Shown: piece after piece, positions 34,515 through 43,714 of the stretch | Numbering within the stretch: the stretch's first letter is position 1 | Layout of the letters: each line of letters starts with the position of its first letter | Source of the DNA: Perognathus longimembris pacificus | Lineage: Eukaryota; Chordata; Mammalia; Rodentia; Heteromyidae | Direction: 5' to 3' | Length of the DNA stretch: 64,000 nucleotides | Assembly (NCBI RefSeq): GCF_023159225.1 | Contig: NC_063172.1 | Span: 62,802,828-62,866,827, forward strand | Program-made: the position numbers and the translations under genes | Notes under the pieces: model-generated | Database searches by the model: none | The model's input: the letters and a program-made list of their open reading frames with translations, nothing else | Told to the model about the DNA's origin: nothing

Positions 34515-34729
34515 GGCTGGGGATATAGCCTAGTGGCAAGAGTGCCTGCCTCGGATACACGAGGCCCTAGGTTCGATTCCCCAGCACCACATATACAGAA
34601 AACGGCCAGAAGCGGCGCTGTGGCTCAAGTGGCAGAGTGCTAGCCTTGAGCGGGAAGAAGCCAGGGACAGTGCTCAGGCCCTGAGTCCAAGGCCCAGGAC
34701 TGGCCAAAAAAAAAAAAAAAAAAAAAAAA
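34515..34729 (+). mobile_element. Young IDL-Geo SINE with perfect TSD
   Basis: Full dimer from 'ggctggggatatagcctagt' to 'cccaggactggcc' followed by a tail of about 30 A. AAAACAATTCCAG at 34,502-34,514 and 34,730-34,742 is a perfect 13-bp TSD. The Geo half carries 'gagcgggaagaagcc' in place of the commoner 'gagcaaaaagaagcc', a variant also seen (reversed) in the copy at 56.8 kb, so the two may form a subfamily. Confidence 0.93.
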
Positions 34730-34753
34730 AAAACAATTCCAGACTATCTTTTA

Positions 34754-35192
34754 TTTATTTATTTATTTATTGAACACAAATTTTTTGACAAGGTGTTGTG
34801 CAAAAAGGGTACAGTTACATAGTAGGGCAGTGTGTACATTTCTTGTGATATCTTATGCCCTGTTTTTCTATCTCTTCTCTAGGTCAGGTAGACATATATA
34901 CAATACACAATGTATCAAGAGCATATATAGTAGTCATGTGGCCACGCTCAAGAAATTTCGTCTAGGACTTTAAATTTTTAAATGTAATGTTGATATTAGT
35001 CCATATGTCGACAGTAGTCTTATATGAATGTACATACATAGCTTTTGAGCTATTGTATTCCCCTGAGAGGTCAATTTTTGACCTTTATATGTTGAGTAGT
35101 TGTTTGGTTTTAGTTACATACTGTTGGGTCGCTGCCCCAATCCTGTGGGGAATACTATATGACAAGCAGTTTTTGGTTTCACAGACTTGGTC
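34754..35192 (-). mobile_element. L1 3'UTR insertion of the same lineage as the intact L1
   Basis: 'gacaaggtgttgtgcaaaaa', 'gggtacagttacatagtagg', 'gtacatttcttgtgatatct', 'taggtcaggtag' and 'acaatgtatcaag' match 37,270-37,420. TSD: CAGACTATCTTTTA (34,740-34,753) and CAGAGTATCTTTTA (35,193-35,206), one mismatch. Compared with the intact L1 it holds about 250 extra bases (about 34,925-35,175) before the shared 'tcacagacttggtc'. It is 5'-truncated in the 3'UTR and has no coding part. Confidence 0.88.
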
Positions 35193-35470
35193 CAGAGTAT
35201 CTTTTAATCATGTCATTTCTCTGTTTAATCATCAGTGTTTGGCATGTAGTGGATACTGAATTAATACATATTGCATGAATAAAGACAGAAACTTAAATAG
35301 TGGCAGTTTGGTAACTCATGCAAATGTTGAATCTGGGTGGAGTATGGAGAGAAGATTGTGATAGGGAAGAACGTGAAACTCAAGTTGAAATATTTGGAAG
35401 CATCTTAAGTAGAACAAGGAAATTGTATTTTATGCTAGCAAGATTTGTTTTGGTTCAAGAACTATTTTGG

Positions 35471-35667
35471 GGGGCTGGGAATATGACCTAATGGCAAGAG
35501 TACTCGCCTTGGTTTGATTCCCCAGCACCACATATATAGAAAATGGCCAGAAGTGGTGCTGTGGCTCAAGTGGCAGAGTGCTAGCCTTGAGCAAAAAGAA
35601 ACCAGGGACAGTGCTCAGGCCCTGAGTCCAAGGCCCAGGACTGGCAAAAAACAACAACAACAACAAC
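35471..35667 (+). mobile_element. IDL-Geo SINE with a short deletion
   Basis: Left monomer lacks about 20 bases between 'gagtactcgcctt' and 'ggtttgattcccc'. The Geo half is complete, tail is (CAA)n. ACTATTTTGG at 35,461-35,470 and 35,668-35,677 is the TSD. Confidence 0.9.
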
Positions 35668-35677
35668 ACTATTTTGG

Positions 35678-37178
35678 TTCAGAAAGATGTAAAAAAATTA
35701 GAATGTTGGCACATGTAGAGAGCTACCGTTTATATCAAGCTGAAGTATCAGTCCTTCGGTTTCTACTGGTGTCAAACTGAGATGAGCTCATTCTCGTGCA
35801 GCCATGGTCTACAGAGTGGATTCCCTCAGTCAAGTCCTGTCCAACAAGACCTGTGTAGTTTTCAGTAAACAATGATTTGTACTTGTGGTTTCCAATTCTT
35901 ATTTTCCTTCTTTTAAGGATGCTTTCTATTTTCATTTGAAAACCCCCTTTTCTCATTTTTTTTCAATCCATGAGTTCATTTACTTTGATTGACAAGGATT
36001 GGTAGAACTATCAAATGAAGCATGATTTGAGCATCATTTACCATATGATTCAAATTTACAGACAGGATTTATTTAAATCTTTTTCAAGTGGATAGAATTA
36101 GGAGGCATATGGCCAAAGTTACCTAGGCCACTATAATTATCTCACTGTTGATTATCCACAGATTTGCTATCTCTTTTGTTCAGACTGTCTATAGGTAGAT
36201 TCAGCCTACCTTTTCCTCAAGGGAATGGTTAGGGTATCATCTAGCTTTATCTGGTCTTCAAGTGTTCTTGTTTTACAGAAAACAAAAAAATGAAAGCATT
36301 ATGATAGACAATTCCAATCATATCCCATATAACCAGGTTCCTGTCAGAGTATCAGAAAGTCTGTTTCTGTCTACAATAGTCTCCCTGTGTTCCGCAGGTG
36401 CTCACCTGATGCTGCTAACTCAAAGAGGCTATGAAGTCTCAGCCTTTTGACGTCATTACTTACTCCCAGTGCTGTTTTCACAAAAGGTCATTGGCCAACC
36501 TAAAGAGTAAACTATATTATAAAGACTGAACATGTGAAAGCAATAGTGTTGAGCGGATTGATATCTTAAAAAAAGGAATACAGTATTTTAAGAATATGGA
36601 TGTGTCAGAACAAATGTGTCTTAGGAAACAAGGCTGTAAAGTGATGTGTGGTGAGATCTGAGAGTAATTGGCCTAACCTATAATAATTACATTTTTCTTC
36701 CTGTTTTTTGACTAAATAATTCCAATGAAATTCTTTCCTACTTGGTCAGCAAGTCTTCCTTATATCCAGTCATATCTGATTTTTGAATGGTTACTTTTCA
36801 ATTACGATATGCTTTTCTACTTCTGGATTTGTACCTCATTAGGTTTGTTAATGAGGTTTTCCAGTCACTGGGTCTCAGTTATCTCTGAATGCTTTCTGCT
36901 ATGGAGAGCTGGTAGATCCCACACGACTGACAATGCATTCTAAAGTATTTCAGTACTATTTATGCTGATTTACGGTGACTCAGATGCCTTATCCCAGAAG
37001 GACACCATGAGCCAATGAACCTGGATAGTCTCCTTTCTACTCTCAATAACTGATCCAGAGGCGCTAAGAACCCTGATGATCAACTCTGGGACTGAGATGT
37101 TACTTTATAAATAATGGACACTCAGTAGTTAAGTCTTGAATTTTGGTTAAGGCCTTCTAGTCTTTATTTATCAAATGT
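35678..37178. other. Unique AT-rich DNA, no gene seen
   Basis: Preinsertion flank of the full-length L1; no exon or named repeat. Confidence 0.4.
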
Positions 37179-37192
37179 ATGACAGCGGTTTT
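37179..37192. repeat. Target-site duplication of the full-length L1, 3' copy
   Basis: ATGACAGCGGTTTT, identical to 43,701-43,714. In element orientation the site is TTT|AAAACCGC, an ideal L1 endonuclease target. Confidence 0.93.
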
Positions 37193-37467
37193 TTTTTTTT
37201 TTTTTATTTTTTTTTATTTTTTTATTTTTTTATTTTTTTTTTTTTTTATTATCAATTGAACATAATTTTTTTTTTTTTTTTTACAAGGTGCTGTGCAAAG
37301 AGGGTGCAGTTACATAGTAGGGCATTGTGTACATTTCTTGTGATATCTTACAACCTGTTTTCCCATCCCTTGTCTAGGTCAGGTAGTCCCATATGCAGTA
37401 TACAATGTATCAAGCACATATACAGTGTTCACAGACTTGGTCTCTACTGTCTCTCCATCTCCCTTTG
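37193..37467 (-). other. L1 3'UTR and poly(A) tail
   Basis: The ORF2 stop lies at 37,468. The 3'UTR runs leftwards to a first T17-type run at about 37,266-37,282, then 'attatcaattgaacataa' (contains AATAA in sense) and a second tail of T runs split by single A (37,191-37,248). Two A-runs in sense suggest either an internal A-rich tract or a tail-on-tail history. It lacks the roughly 250 bases present in the copy at 34.75-35.19 kb. Confidence 0.8.
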
Positions 37468-40400
37468 TTAACAGTCATATATCAGGGAGATCATGCCCCT
37501 TTGTTTTCTGTGTTCTAGGCTTGTCTCACTCAACATTATTTGTTCGAGTTCTGACCATTTCCCTGCAAATAACAATATTTCACCATTCCTAATCGCTATG
37601 TAGTATTCCATTGTGTATAAGTACCATATTTTTTGGATCCATTCATCTGTGGAGGGGCATCTGGGTTGTTTCCAAATTTTGGCTATTGTGAATTGTGCTG
37701 CGATAAACATGGAAGTACAAATGTCCTTTTGATATCTTGGGTTTTGCTGTTTAGGATAGATGCCTAGGAGTGGTATGGCTGGGTCATAGGGTAGGTCTAT
37801 ATTGAGCTTTTTGAGAAACCTCCATACTGTTCTCCAAAGTGGCTGTACTAATTTGCACTCCCACCAACAATGGAGAAGGGTTCCTCTTTCCCCACAGCCC
37901 CTCCAGCATTTGTTGTTTCCTGAGTTCAGAGTATAGGCCATTCTAACTGGGGTGAGGTGGTATCTCAGGGTTGTTTTTATTTGCATTTCCTTTACTAGCA
38001 GGGATGTTGAGCATTTCCTCATGTGTTTCTTTGCCATTTTTATATCTTCTCTTGTGAAGTCTCTCTTTAGCTCTTTTGCCCATTTCCTAATAGGTTTATT
38101 GGGCTTGGAGGGGCTTAGTTTTTTGAGTTCTCTGTAGATGACAGATATCAGGCCTTTGTCTGTTGCTGTGCTGGTAAATATCCTTTCCCATATCGTTGGC
38201 TGTCTTTCTATTTTGGTGGCTATGACCTTAGCTGTGCAGAAACTTTTTAATTTGTAGTAGTCCCATTTGTTGAGTCTTTCCCCTATTTGTTGTGCGCCTG
38301 GGACTCTATTCAGGAAGTTCCTTCCTGTGCCTATAAGTTCTAGTGTCTTTCCTACTCTGTCCTTCAGTAGTTTCAAGGATTCAGGTCTGATGTTGAGGTC
38401 CTTGATCCATTTTGAGTTGATCTTGGTGCATGGTGATAGGCTTGGGTCTACTTTGAGTTTTCTGCATATGGCTGCCCAGTTCTCCCAGCACCAGTAGTTG
38501 AAGAGGCTATGTTTATTCCATTGTATGTCTTTAGCTCCTTTGTCGAATATCAGTTGGCTGTAAGAGTGCAGTTTTATTTCTGGGTCTTCAATTCTAATCC
38601 ACTGGTCTTCCGATCTGTTTTTATACCAATACCATGCTGTTTTTGTTATGATGGCCTTGTAGTAGAGCTTGAAGTCTGGTATGGTGATACCTCCTGCACT
38701 ATGTTTTTTGCCTAGAATTGCTTTGGCTATTCTAGGTTTTTTGCTGTTCCATATGAACTTATGGATTGGTTTCTCTATTTCAGTGAAGAATGTGGCTGGG
38801 ATTTTGATAGGTATTGCATTGAATTTGTATAACAATTTGGGCAGTATGGCCATTTTCACTATATTGATTCTGCCTACCCATGAGCATGGGAGGTCTTTCC
38901 ATCTCCTTGTGTCTTCTTTGATTTCCCTTATTAGATTTTTGTAGTTTTCATTGAATAGGTCCGTCACGTCCTTGGTTAAGTTGATCCCTAGGTACTTTAT
39001 TCTTTTTTTGGCTACTGTAAATGGAATCGTTTCCATAATTTCCTTTTCTGTTTGTCTATTGCTGGTGTACAGAAAAGCTGCTGACTTTTGTGGATTGATT
39101 TTGTATCCTGCTACTTTGCCAAATTGGTTTATTAGATGTAGGAGTTTGGGTACTGAGTTTTTTGGGTCCTTGAGATATAAGATCATGTCGTCTGCGAATA
39201 GGGATAACTTGATTTCTTCCTTGCCGATGTGGATCCCTTTGATGTCCTCCTCTTGCCTTATTGCTATGGCTAGGGATTCCAGTACTATGTTGAACAGAAG
39301 TGGGGAGAGTGGGCATCCTTGTCTTGTTCCTGTGTTTAGGGGGAATGATTTAAGTTTCTCTCCATTTAATATGATATTAGCAGTTGGTCTGTTGTATATG
39401 GCTTTTATTGTTTTGAGGAATGTTCCATCTATTCCTGTTCTCTCCAAAGCTTTTAATAGGTATGGATGTTGTATTTTGTCAAAGGCTTTTTGGGCATCGA
39501 CTGAGATAACAATGTGATTCTTGATTTTAGTTCTGTTTATGTGGTGAATTACATTGATTGATTTACGGATGTTGAACCATCCTTGTGACTGAGGGATGAA
39601 GCCTACTTGGTCATGATGTATGATATTCTTGATCACTTTCTGGATCCTGTTAGCTAATATTTTATTAAGGAGCTTTGCATCTGTGTTCATTAGTGATATT
39701 GGTCTGTAGTTCTCTTTTTTTGTTGGATCTTTGCCTGGTTTGGGGATGAGTATGATATTAGCTTCGTAGAATGAGTTCGGGATTTTTCCCTCCGTTTCTA
39801 TTTCGCGGAAGAGTTTGAGGAGTATTGGAATTAGCTCCTCACTAAAGGTTTTGTAGAATTCATTGGTGAATCCATCTGGGCCTGGGCTTTTCTTAGTAGG
39901 GAGGTTCTTGATTACCTCCTGTATCTCACCGTAAGTTATTGGTTTATTTAGTTGATTTATTTCTTCTTGGTTCAGTTTGGGCAGTTTGTACTTCTCTAAG
40001 AATTGATCCATTTCTGTAAAATTATTGTTTTTTGTTGAGTAGAGGTTTTGGAAATAGCTCCTTATGATTGTTTGAATATCGTGTGTATTTGTTGTAATTT
40101 TTCCTGTGGAGTCCCTGATTTTACGTATATGAGTCTCTTCTCTTCTTTTTTTTGTGAGTCTTGCAAGGGGTCTGTCAATTTTGTTTATTTTCTCAAAGAA
40201 CCAGCTTTTAGTCTTATTTATTTGTTGAATGGTCTTTCTATTTTCAATCAGATTTATCTCTTCTTTAATCTTTGTAATCTCTCCCCTCCTAGTCGTTTTA
40301 GATTCTGTCATTTCTTGTTTCTCCAGTTGTTTTAGTTTCATCGTGAGGGTATTCACCTGCTCTGCTTCCATTCTTTTAATGTGGGTACTGAGTGCAATGA

Positions 40401-41295
40401 TCTTGCCCCTCAGTACTGCCTTAGCTGTGTCCCATAGGTTTCTTTGTGATGTGTTTTCTTTGTCATTGTGGTTTATGAATTCGTTGATTTCATCTTTAAT
40501 TTGATCTGTGGCCCAAGTGTTGGATAGCAGCGTGGGGTTTAGCCTCCAAGAGTGTGTATAGGCTCTGTGGTATCCTTTGTTGTTGAGGGTTACCTTTAAT
40601 CCACTGTGATCAGATATAATACATGGGATGATGTCAATTCTTTTGTATTTGCTGAGGTTCTTTGTGTGGGCTATGACGTGGTCTATTTTGGAATATGATC
40701 CATGGGCTGCTGAAAAGAAGGTGTATTGGGTCTCTGTAGGGTGGAAGGTTCTATATAGGTCTGTTAGATCCATTTGGGCAATGGTGTTATTTAGGTCCTC
40801 AGCTCCCTTACTAATCCTCTGGGTGTTGGATCTGTCTCTTGGAGAGAGAGGAGTATTAAAGTCACCCACTATGATTGTGTTTGCATCTATCTTGCTCTGT
40901 AATTCTGTGAGAATTTGCTTGACATATGTCGGGCCTCTTTTGTTCGGTGAGTATACATTTATCACCGTGATGTCTTGATTCTGGATTTTTCCTTGTATCA
41001 ATATGTAGTGTCCTTCTTTGTCTTTTTGAGTGGACTTTAAAGAGAAATCCAGCTTGTCTGAGATCAGGATGGCTACACCTGCCGTTTTGGTGGGTGCATT
41101 TGCTTGGTAGATCTTGCTCCATCCTTTCATTCGAAGCCTGTTTTTGTCCCTTGCTGTAAGGTGGGTCTCTTGTAGACAACAGATGTCAACTTTTTGCTTG
41201 CGGATCCATTCTGCCAGTCTGCTCCTCTTGATCGGGGAGTTTAAGCCATTTATATTTAAAGAGATCAAGGATAAGGGTGTTTTTTCTCCTTCCAT
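37468..41295 (-). CDS. L1 ORF2p, endonuclease and reverse transcriptase
   Basis: A 1,275-residue open frame from an ATG at 41,295, the same length as human L1 ORF2p. ORF2p nicks target DNA and reverse-transcribes L1 (and SINE) RNA at the nick. Endonuclease domain, residues about 1-240: LNINGLNS with Asn14, CLQETHL with Glu43, [13 protein letters not shown] with Asp145, [17 protein letters not shown], and IISDHSG with the active-site His near 230. Reverse transcriptase, about 400-800: [30 protein letters not shown] (catalytic Asp pair near 702-703, by length match to human). C-terminal Cys motif: CWRGC followed by [13 protein letters not shown], i.e. C-x3-C-x7-H-x4-C. No stop, no frameshift. 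Translation probably follows ORF1 on the same bicistronic RNA. Confidence 0.95.
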   Translation of the reverse strand: MEGEKTPLSLISLNINGLNSPIKRSRLAEWIRKQKVDICCLQETHLTARDKNRLRMKGWSKIYQANAPTKTAGVAILISDKLDFSLKSTQKDKEGHYILIQGKIQNQDITVINVYSPNKRGPTYVKQILTELQSKIDANTIIVGDFNTPLSPRDRSNTQRISKGAEDLNNTIAQMDLTDLYRTFHPTETQYTFFSAAHGSYSKIDHVIAHTKNLSKYKRIDIIPCIISDHSGLKVTLNNKGYHRAYTHSWRLNPTLLSNTWATDQIKDEINEFINHNDKENTSQRNLWDTAKAVLRGKIIALSTHIKRMEAEQVNTLTMKLKQLEKQEMTESKTTRRGEITKIKEEINLIENRKTIQQINKTKSWFFEKINKIDRPLARLTKKRREETHIRKIRDSTGKITTNTHDIQTIIRSYFQNLYSTKNNNFTEMDQFLEKYKLPKLNQEEINQLNKPITYGEIQEVIKNLPTKKSPGPDGFTNEFYKTFSEELIPILLKLFREIETEGKIPNSFYEANIILIPKPGKDPTKKENYRPISLMNTDAKLLNKILANRIQKVIKNIIHHDQVGFIPQSQGWFNIRKSINVIHHINRTKIKNHIVISVDAQKAFDKIQHPYLLKALERTGIDGTFLKTIKAIYNRPTANIILNGEKLKSFPLNTGTRQGCPLSPLLFNIVLESLAIAIRQEEDIKGIHIGKEEIKLSLFADDMILYLKDPKNSVPKLLHLINQFGKVAGYKINPQKSAAFLYTSNRQTEKEIMETIPFTVAKKRIKYLGINLTKDVTDLFNENYKNLIREIKEDTRRWKDLPCSWVGRINIVKMAILPKLLYKFNAIPIKIPATFFTEIEKPIHKFIWNSKKPRIAKAILGKKHSAGGITIPDFKLYYKAIITKTAWYWYKNRSEDQWIRIEDPEIKLHSYSQLIFDKGAKDIQWNKHSLFNYWCWENWAAICRKLKVDPSLSPCTKINSKWIKDLNIRPESLKLLKDRVGKTLELIGTGRNFLNRVPGAQQIGERLNKWDYYKLKSFCTAKVIATKIERQPTIWERIFTSTATDKGLISVIYRELKKLSPSKPNKPIRKWAKELKRDFTREDIKMAKKHMRKCSTSLLVKEMQIKTTLRYHLTPVRMAYTLNSGNNKCWRGCGERGTLLHCWWECKLVQPLWRTVWRFLKKLNIDLPYDPAIPLLGIYPKQQNPRYQKDICTSMFIAAQFTIAKIWKQPRCPSTDEWIQKIWYLYTMEYYIAIRNGEILLFAGKWSELEQIMLSETSLEHRKQRGMISLIYDC

Positions 41296-41348
41296 TTTCT
41301 TGTTGGGCTGTTTTTTCCTGTTGTTTTTTTTTTTTTTTCTTCTTGTCT

Positions 41349-42518
41349 TTAGTGAGCTTGTGTTTCTGCTGGACTTTGGCTATTGAAGTTTCTTTCTGAT
41401 TCTGTCTGTGTGTCTTTTACGATCTCTGTTGGGTGGGCTTCCCCTCTTAATATTCGCTGTAGGGCTGGTTTTTTATTCACATACTCCTTTAGCTCCTCTT
41501 TGGTGTGGAAAGATCTGGTTCTCCCTTCGAATGTGAACTCCAGTTTCGCTGGATATTTGATCCGAGGTTGTAAATTGTTATTCTGAAGTACTTGGATGAT
41601 GTTCTTCCACTCACTTCGAGCTTGGTAAGTTTGTGTGGATAAGTCGGATGTTATTCGAATCCTCTTCCCATTGAAAAAAGTTTCCTTCTTCGCTTTGGCT
41701 GAATTCAGAATTTGCTCTTTAATCTTGAGGTCTGTAGTTTTGAATATTATGTGCCTTGGGGTGGTTTTCCTGGGGTCTGGCCTGCCAGGTGTCCTATAGG
41801 CTTCGGTTACCTGGATGGGGTCCCCTGTGAGATTGGGGAAGTTTTCTGCAATAACTTTATTGAGAACATGATTAAGCCCTCTGCTCTGATATTCGGCTCC
41901 TTCTTCTATTCCAATTATACGCAGATTATATCTCTTGTCTTTGTCCATTAGTTCCTGGAGTAATCTTCCCTGAAGCTTCACCTTTTCTTGGAGTGTGGTC
42001 ATTTTCTGGTTGTTGTCAGCTGCTTCATCGTCCAGGCGAGAGATTCTGGATTCCATATGGTCCACTCTTTGTGTTATGGTTTCAATTGCGGAGTTTATGG
42101 ATGTCAGAGAGCTATTCATGGTTGTCATATCAGCTCTGATCGTGGAAATTTCTTCCTTTAAAGAGTTGTATTTTAAATCTATTTTTTCATGCATTTCAAT
42201 TCTCAGGGTGTGGAGATTTTCTTTAAAGGCGGCTTGCATTGTATCCATTTTTGCTTCCATTTCTTTAAACGAGGCTTGCATTGTATCCAGTTTTGCTTCC
42301 ATTTCTTTCTTGGCTTCCTGGGTGTCCTTCCAGATTTCCGCTCTAAACTCCTGGAATTGTTTTCTGATTTCATTTCTGACGGTTTCGATCATTCCTGTTA
42401 ACATGTCCTCATTTGCTTTTTTATTCTCCATCTCCTCTCCAGTCGTGCTGCTTTTTGGAGCTGGCGAGTTGGCTTGTCCTTTGATGAACTGAGTTATGTT
42501 TCTTTGTGATTTGCGCAT
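41349..42518 (-). CDS. L1 ORF1p, RNA-binding trimeric chaperone
   Basis: 389 residues from the ATG at 42,518. A longer open frame extends 27 codons upstream, but begins with GTG rather than ATG, so the shorter start is preferred. ORF1p coats L1 RNA and acts as a nucleic-acid chaperone. Residues about 1-45 are polar and probably disordered; 45-195 are a coiled coil with heptads and a tandem 14-residue duplication ([14 protein letters not shown] then [14 protein letters not shown], residues 72-99); 196-293 form the RRM ([35 protein letters not shown]); about 294-360 form the C-terminal domain ([31 protein letters not shown]). It ends 53 bp before ORF2. Distinct from the ORF1 at 15.4-16.5 kb. 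Confidence 0.94.
   Translation of the reverse strand: MRKSQRNITQFIKGQANSPAPKSSTTGEEMENKKANEDMLTGMIETVRNEIRKQFQEFRAEIWKDTQEAKKEMEAKLDTMQASFKEMEAKMDTMQAAFKENLHTLRIEMHEKIDLKYNSLKEEISTIRADMTTMNSSLTSINSAIETITQRVDHMESRISRLDDEAADNNQKMTTLQEKVKLQGRLLQELMDKDKRYNLRIIGIEEGAEYQSRGLNHVLNKVIAENFPNLTGDPIQVTEAYRTPGRPDPRKTTPRHIIFKTTDLKIKEQILNSAKAKKETFFNGKRIRITSDLSTQTYQARSEWKNIIQVLQNNNLQPRIKYPAKLEFTFEGRTRSFHTKEELKEYVNKKPALQRILRGEAHPTEIVKDTQTESERNFNSQSPAETQAH
42221..42304 (-). repeat. 42-bp tandem duplication inside L1 ORF1
   Basis: Units 42,221-42,262 and 42,263-42,304 differ at only a few bases. Each encodes 14 residues, exactly two heptads, so the coiled coil is lengthened in register. Confidence 0.9.
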
Positions 42519-43700
42519 CTGGAAGTCTGTGTAGTTCTTCCCTCCCTTCTGTGTAGGCGTGTCTGCGTCAGCAGGTGCTGTCGCTGTGGCCCCGCCCACC
42601 AGTGCAGGGCACGCCTATCAGAGCGGGCGCTTTCGCCGGGGCCCCGCCCTCCTGTGCACTGTGAGTCCCCTACAACAGGCACTTAAGTGGGGTCTGCCTC
42701 CCAGAGCGAGCCCTGGGTTGTTGGGTTGTGCTTGCGCCCTCCCGCGAGTCCGTTGGGGGGGGGGAAGCAGTATGTGTGGGGCCCAGTGGGATCGACTGTC
42801 CGGGTGTGGCTTGGCACCCTCAGATCTCGCCTCCGCTTCGAGGAGGGGGAACGAGATCAGGCTCAGGTGACCCTGCTGGGCTGGTATTGCCCACCAGCGC
42901 CTGTGATTTTAGTTGTAAGAGTCCGCAAGGTCTAGGCGCCTCGGGTGGGGCTTGCCCTGCCGGCCGTCCCTGGCCCCTGTTGGGAAGGGGACGGGGCCGG
43001 TTCTGCCAGTTCAGGAACCTTTGGGGGCTTGGGGCTGTTCCGCCCTTCCCCTGCTAGACTGGCTTCCCAGTGCCTGCTGGGAGCTTCCCGCCTGATTTGG
43101 GGAATCTTTGTTCCCACGGGAGTGGGGAGGGGGAGGGAGGGAGATATATCGTCTTTGTCGGGCTTGGGTCTCCCGTTGGGGGAAGGGATTATGGGGGACT
43201 CACTTTTGCTGCTTTGTGTGCGTGTCCCGCACCGCCGTTGGCCCTTCAGGGGTTGGCGAAGTGTCGTGGTGGCTCCCCCGTTCCCTCTTTCTGCCGCGCT
43301 GGGTTCCCTTGTCCGAATCCGGTGTGGACCCGAACTTCTCGTCGCTGCTGGGTGTGTCTTGGTCCGCACCCTGCCTTGTGTCCGTGGGGTCTCCCGCTAT
43401 ATGGATTCTGCGCTCCTGGCAACCTGTCTGCCGATCGCCGGGTTTCCCTTTCCCAGCCTGACCCTGTTTGGGCCAGGGCCGGCTGGTGGGGGGAGGGTGC
43501 CCCGATTAATCTCCGGCTCCGTGTAGGTTTTCGGTTCTTCTTTTTTGCTCCTTTTTGTTTTCCTGCGTTTCTCCACTGCTTCTGGATGCTGGTTTTGCTG
43601 GGTTCTTGGTGGAGTGTTGGGTGTTGGAGTTCCCAGCTCGCTATTCAGTTGGTGCGAGTCGGGGTGCCTCCCTATTGTCTCGGCGCCATCTTTCTCCTCC
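42519..43700 (-). promoter_or_regulatory. L1 5'UTR, CpG-rich internal promoter
   Basis: About 1.18 kb, the most GC- and CpG-rich DNA in the window, running from the 5' end of the element to the ORF1 ATG. L1 5'UTRs carry an internal RNA polymerase II promoter so the element can be transcribed from its own first base. I see no monomer repeats of the mouse type. The CpG density suggests it has not been long methylated in the germ line or is young. Both strands are unusually open (see findings). Confidence 0.85.
43682..43692 (-). promoter_or_regulatory. YY1-type site at the L1 5' end
   Basis: In sense AAGATGGCGCC, starting about nine bases from the first base of the element. Human L1 has a YY1 site (AAGATGGCC) at almost the same position, where it fixes the transcription start. 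The match here is by eye, and shared function is inferred. Confidence 0.65.
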
Positions 43701-43714
43701 ATGACAGCGGTTTT
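43701..43714. repeat. Target-site duplication of the full-length L1, 5' copy
   Basis: ATGACAGCGGTTTT, identical to 37,179-37,192. Confidence 0.93.

Larger units (their letters stand above)
37193..43700 (-). mobile_element. Full-length L1 retrotransposon, apparently intact
   Basis: About 6.5 kb on the minus strand. In element order: a CpG-rich 5'UTR of about 1.18 kb starting with GGAGGAGAAAGATGGCGCC, ORF1 (389 codons), a 53-bp spacer, ORF2 (1,275 codons), a short 3'UTR and a long A-rich tail with interspersed T. A perfect 14-bp duplication (37,179-37,192 and 43,701-43,714) encloses it exactly, so neither end is truncated. The two ORFs contain no stop or frameshift. Full length, perfect TSD, an intact 5' end and open ORFs together indicate a recent insertion that may still be able to move. 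Activity is inference. Confidence 0.95.

Noticed and set aside
37952..41386. Several plus-strand frames of 60-188 codons
   Set aside because: Antisense shadows of L1 ORF2, with no ATG-based or motif support.
41349..42599. 416-codon version of ORF1
   Set aside because: The first codon at 42,599 is GTG; the first ATG in frame is at 42,518, giving 389 codons.
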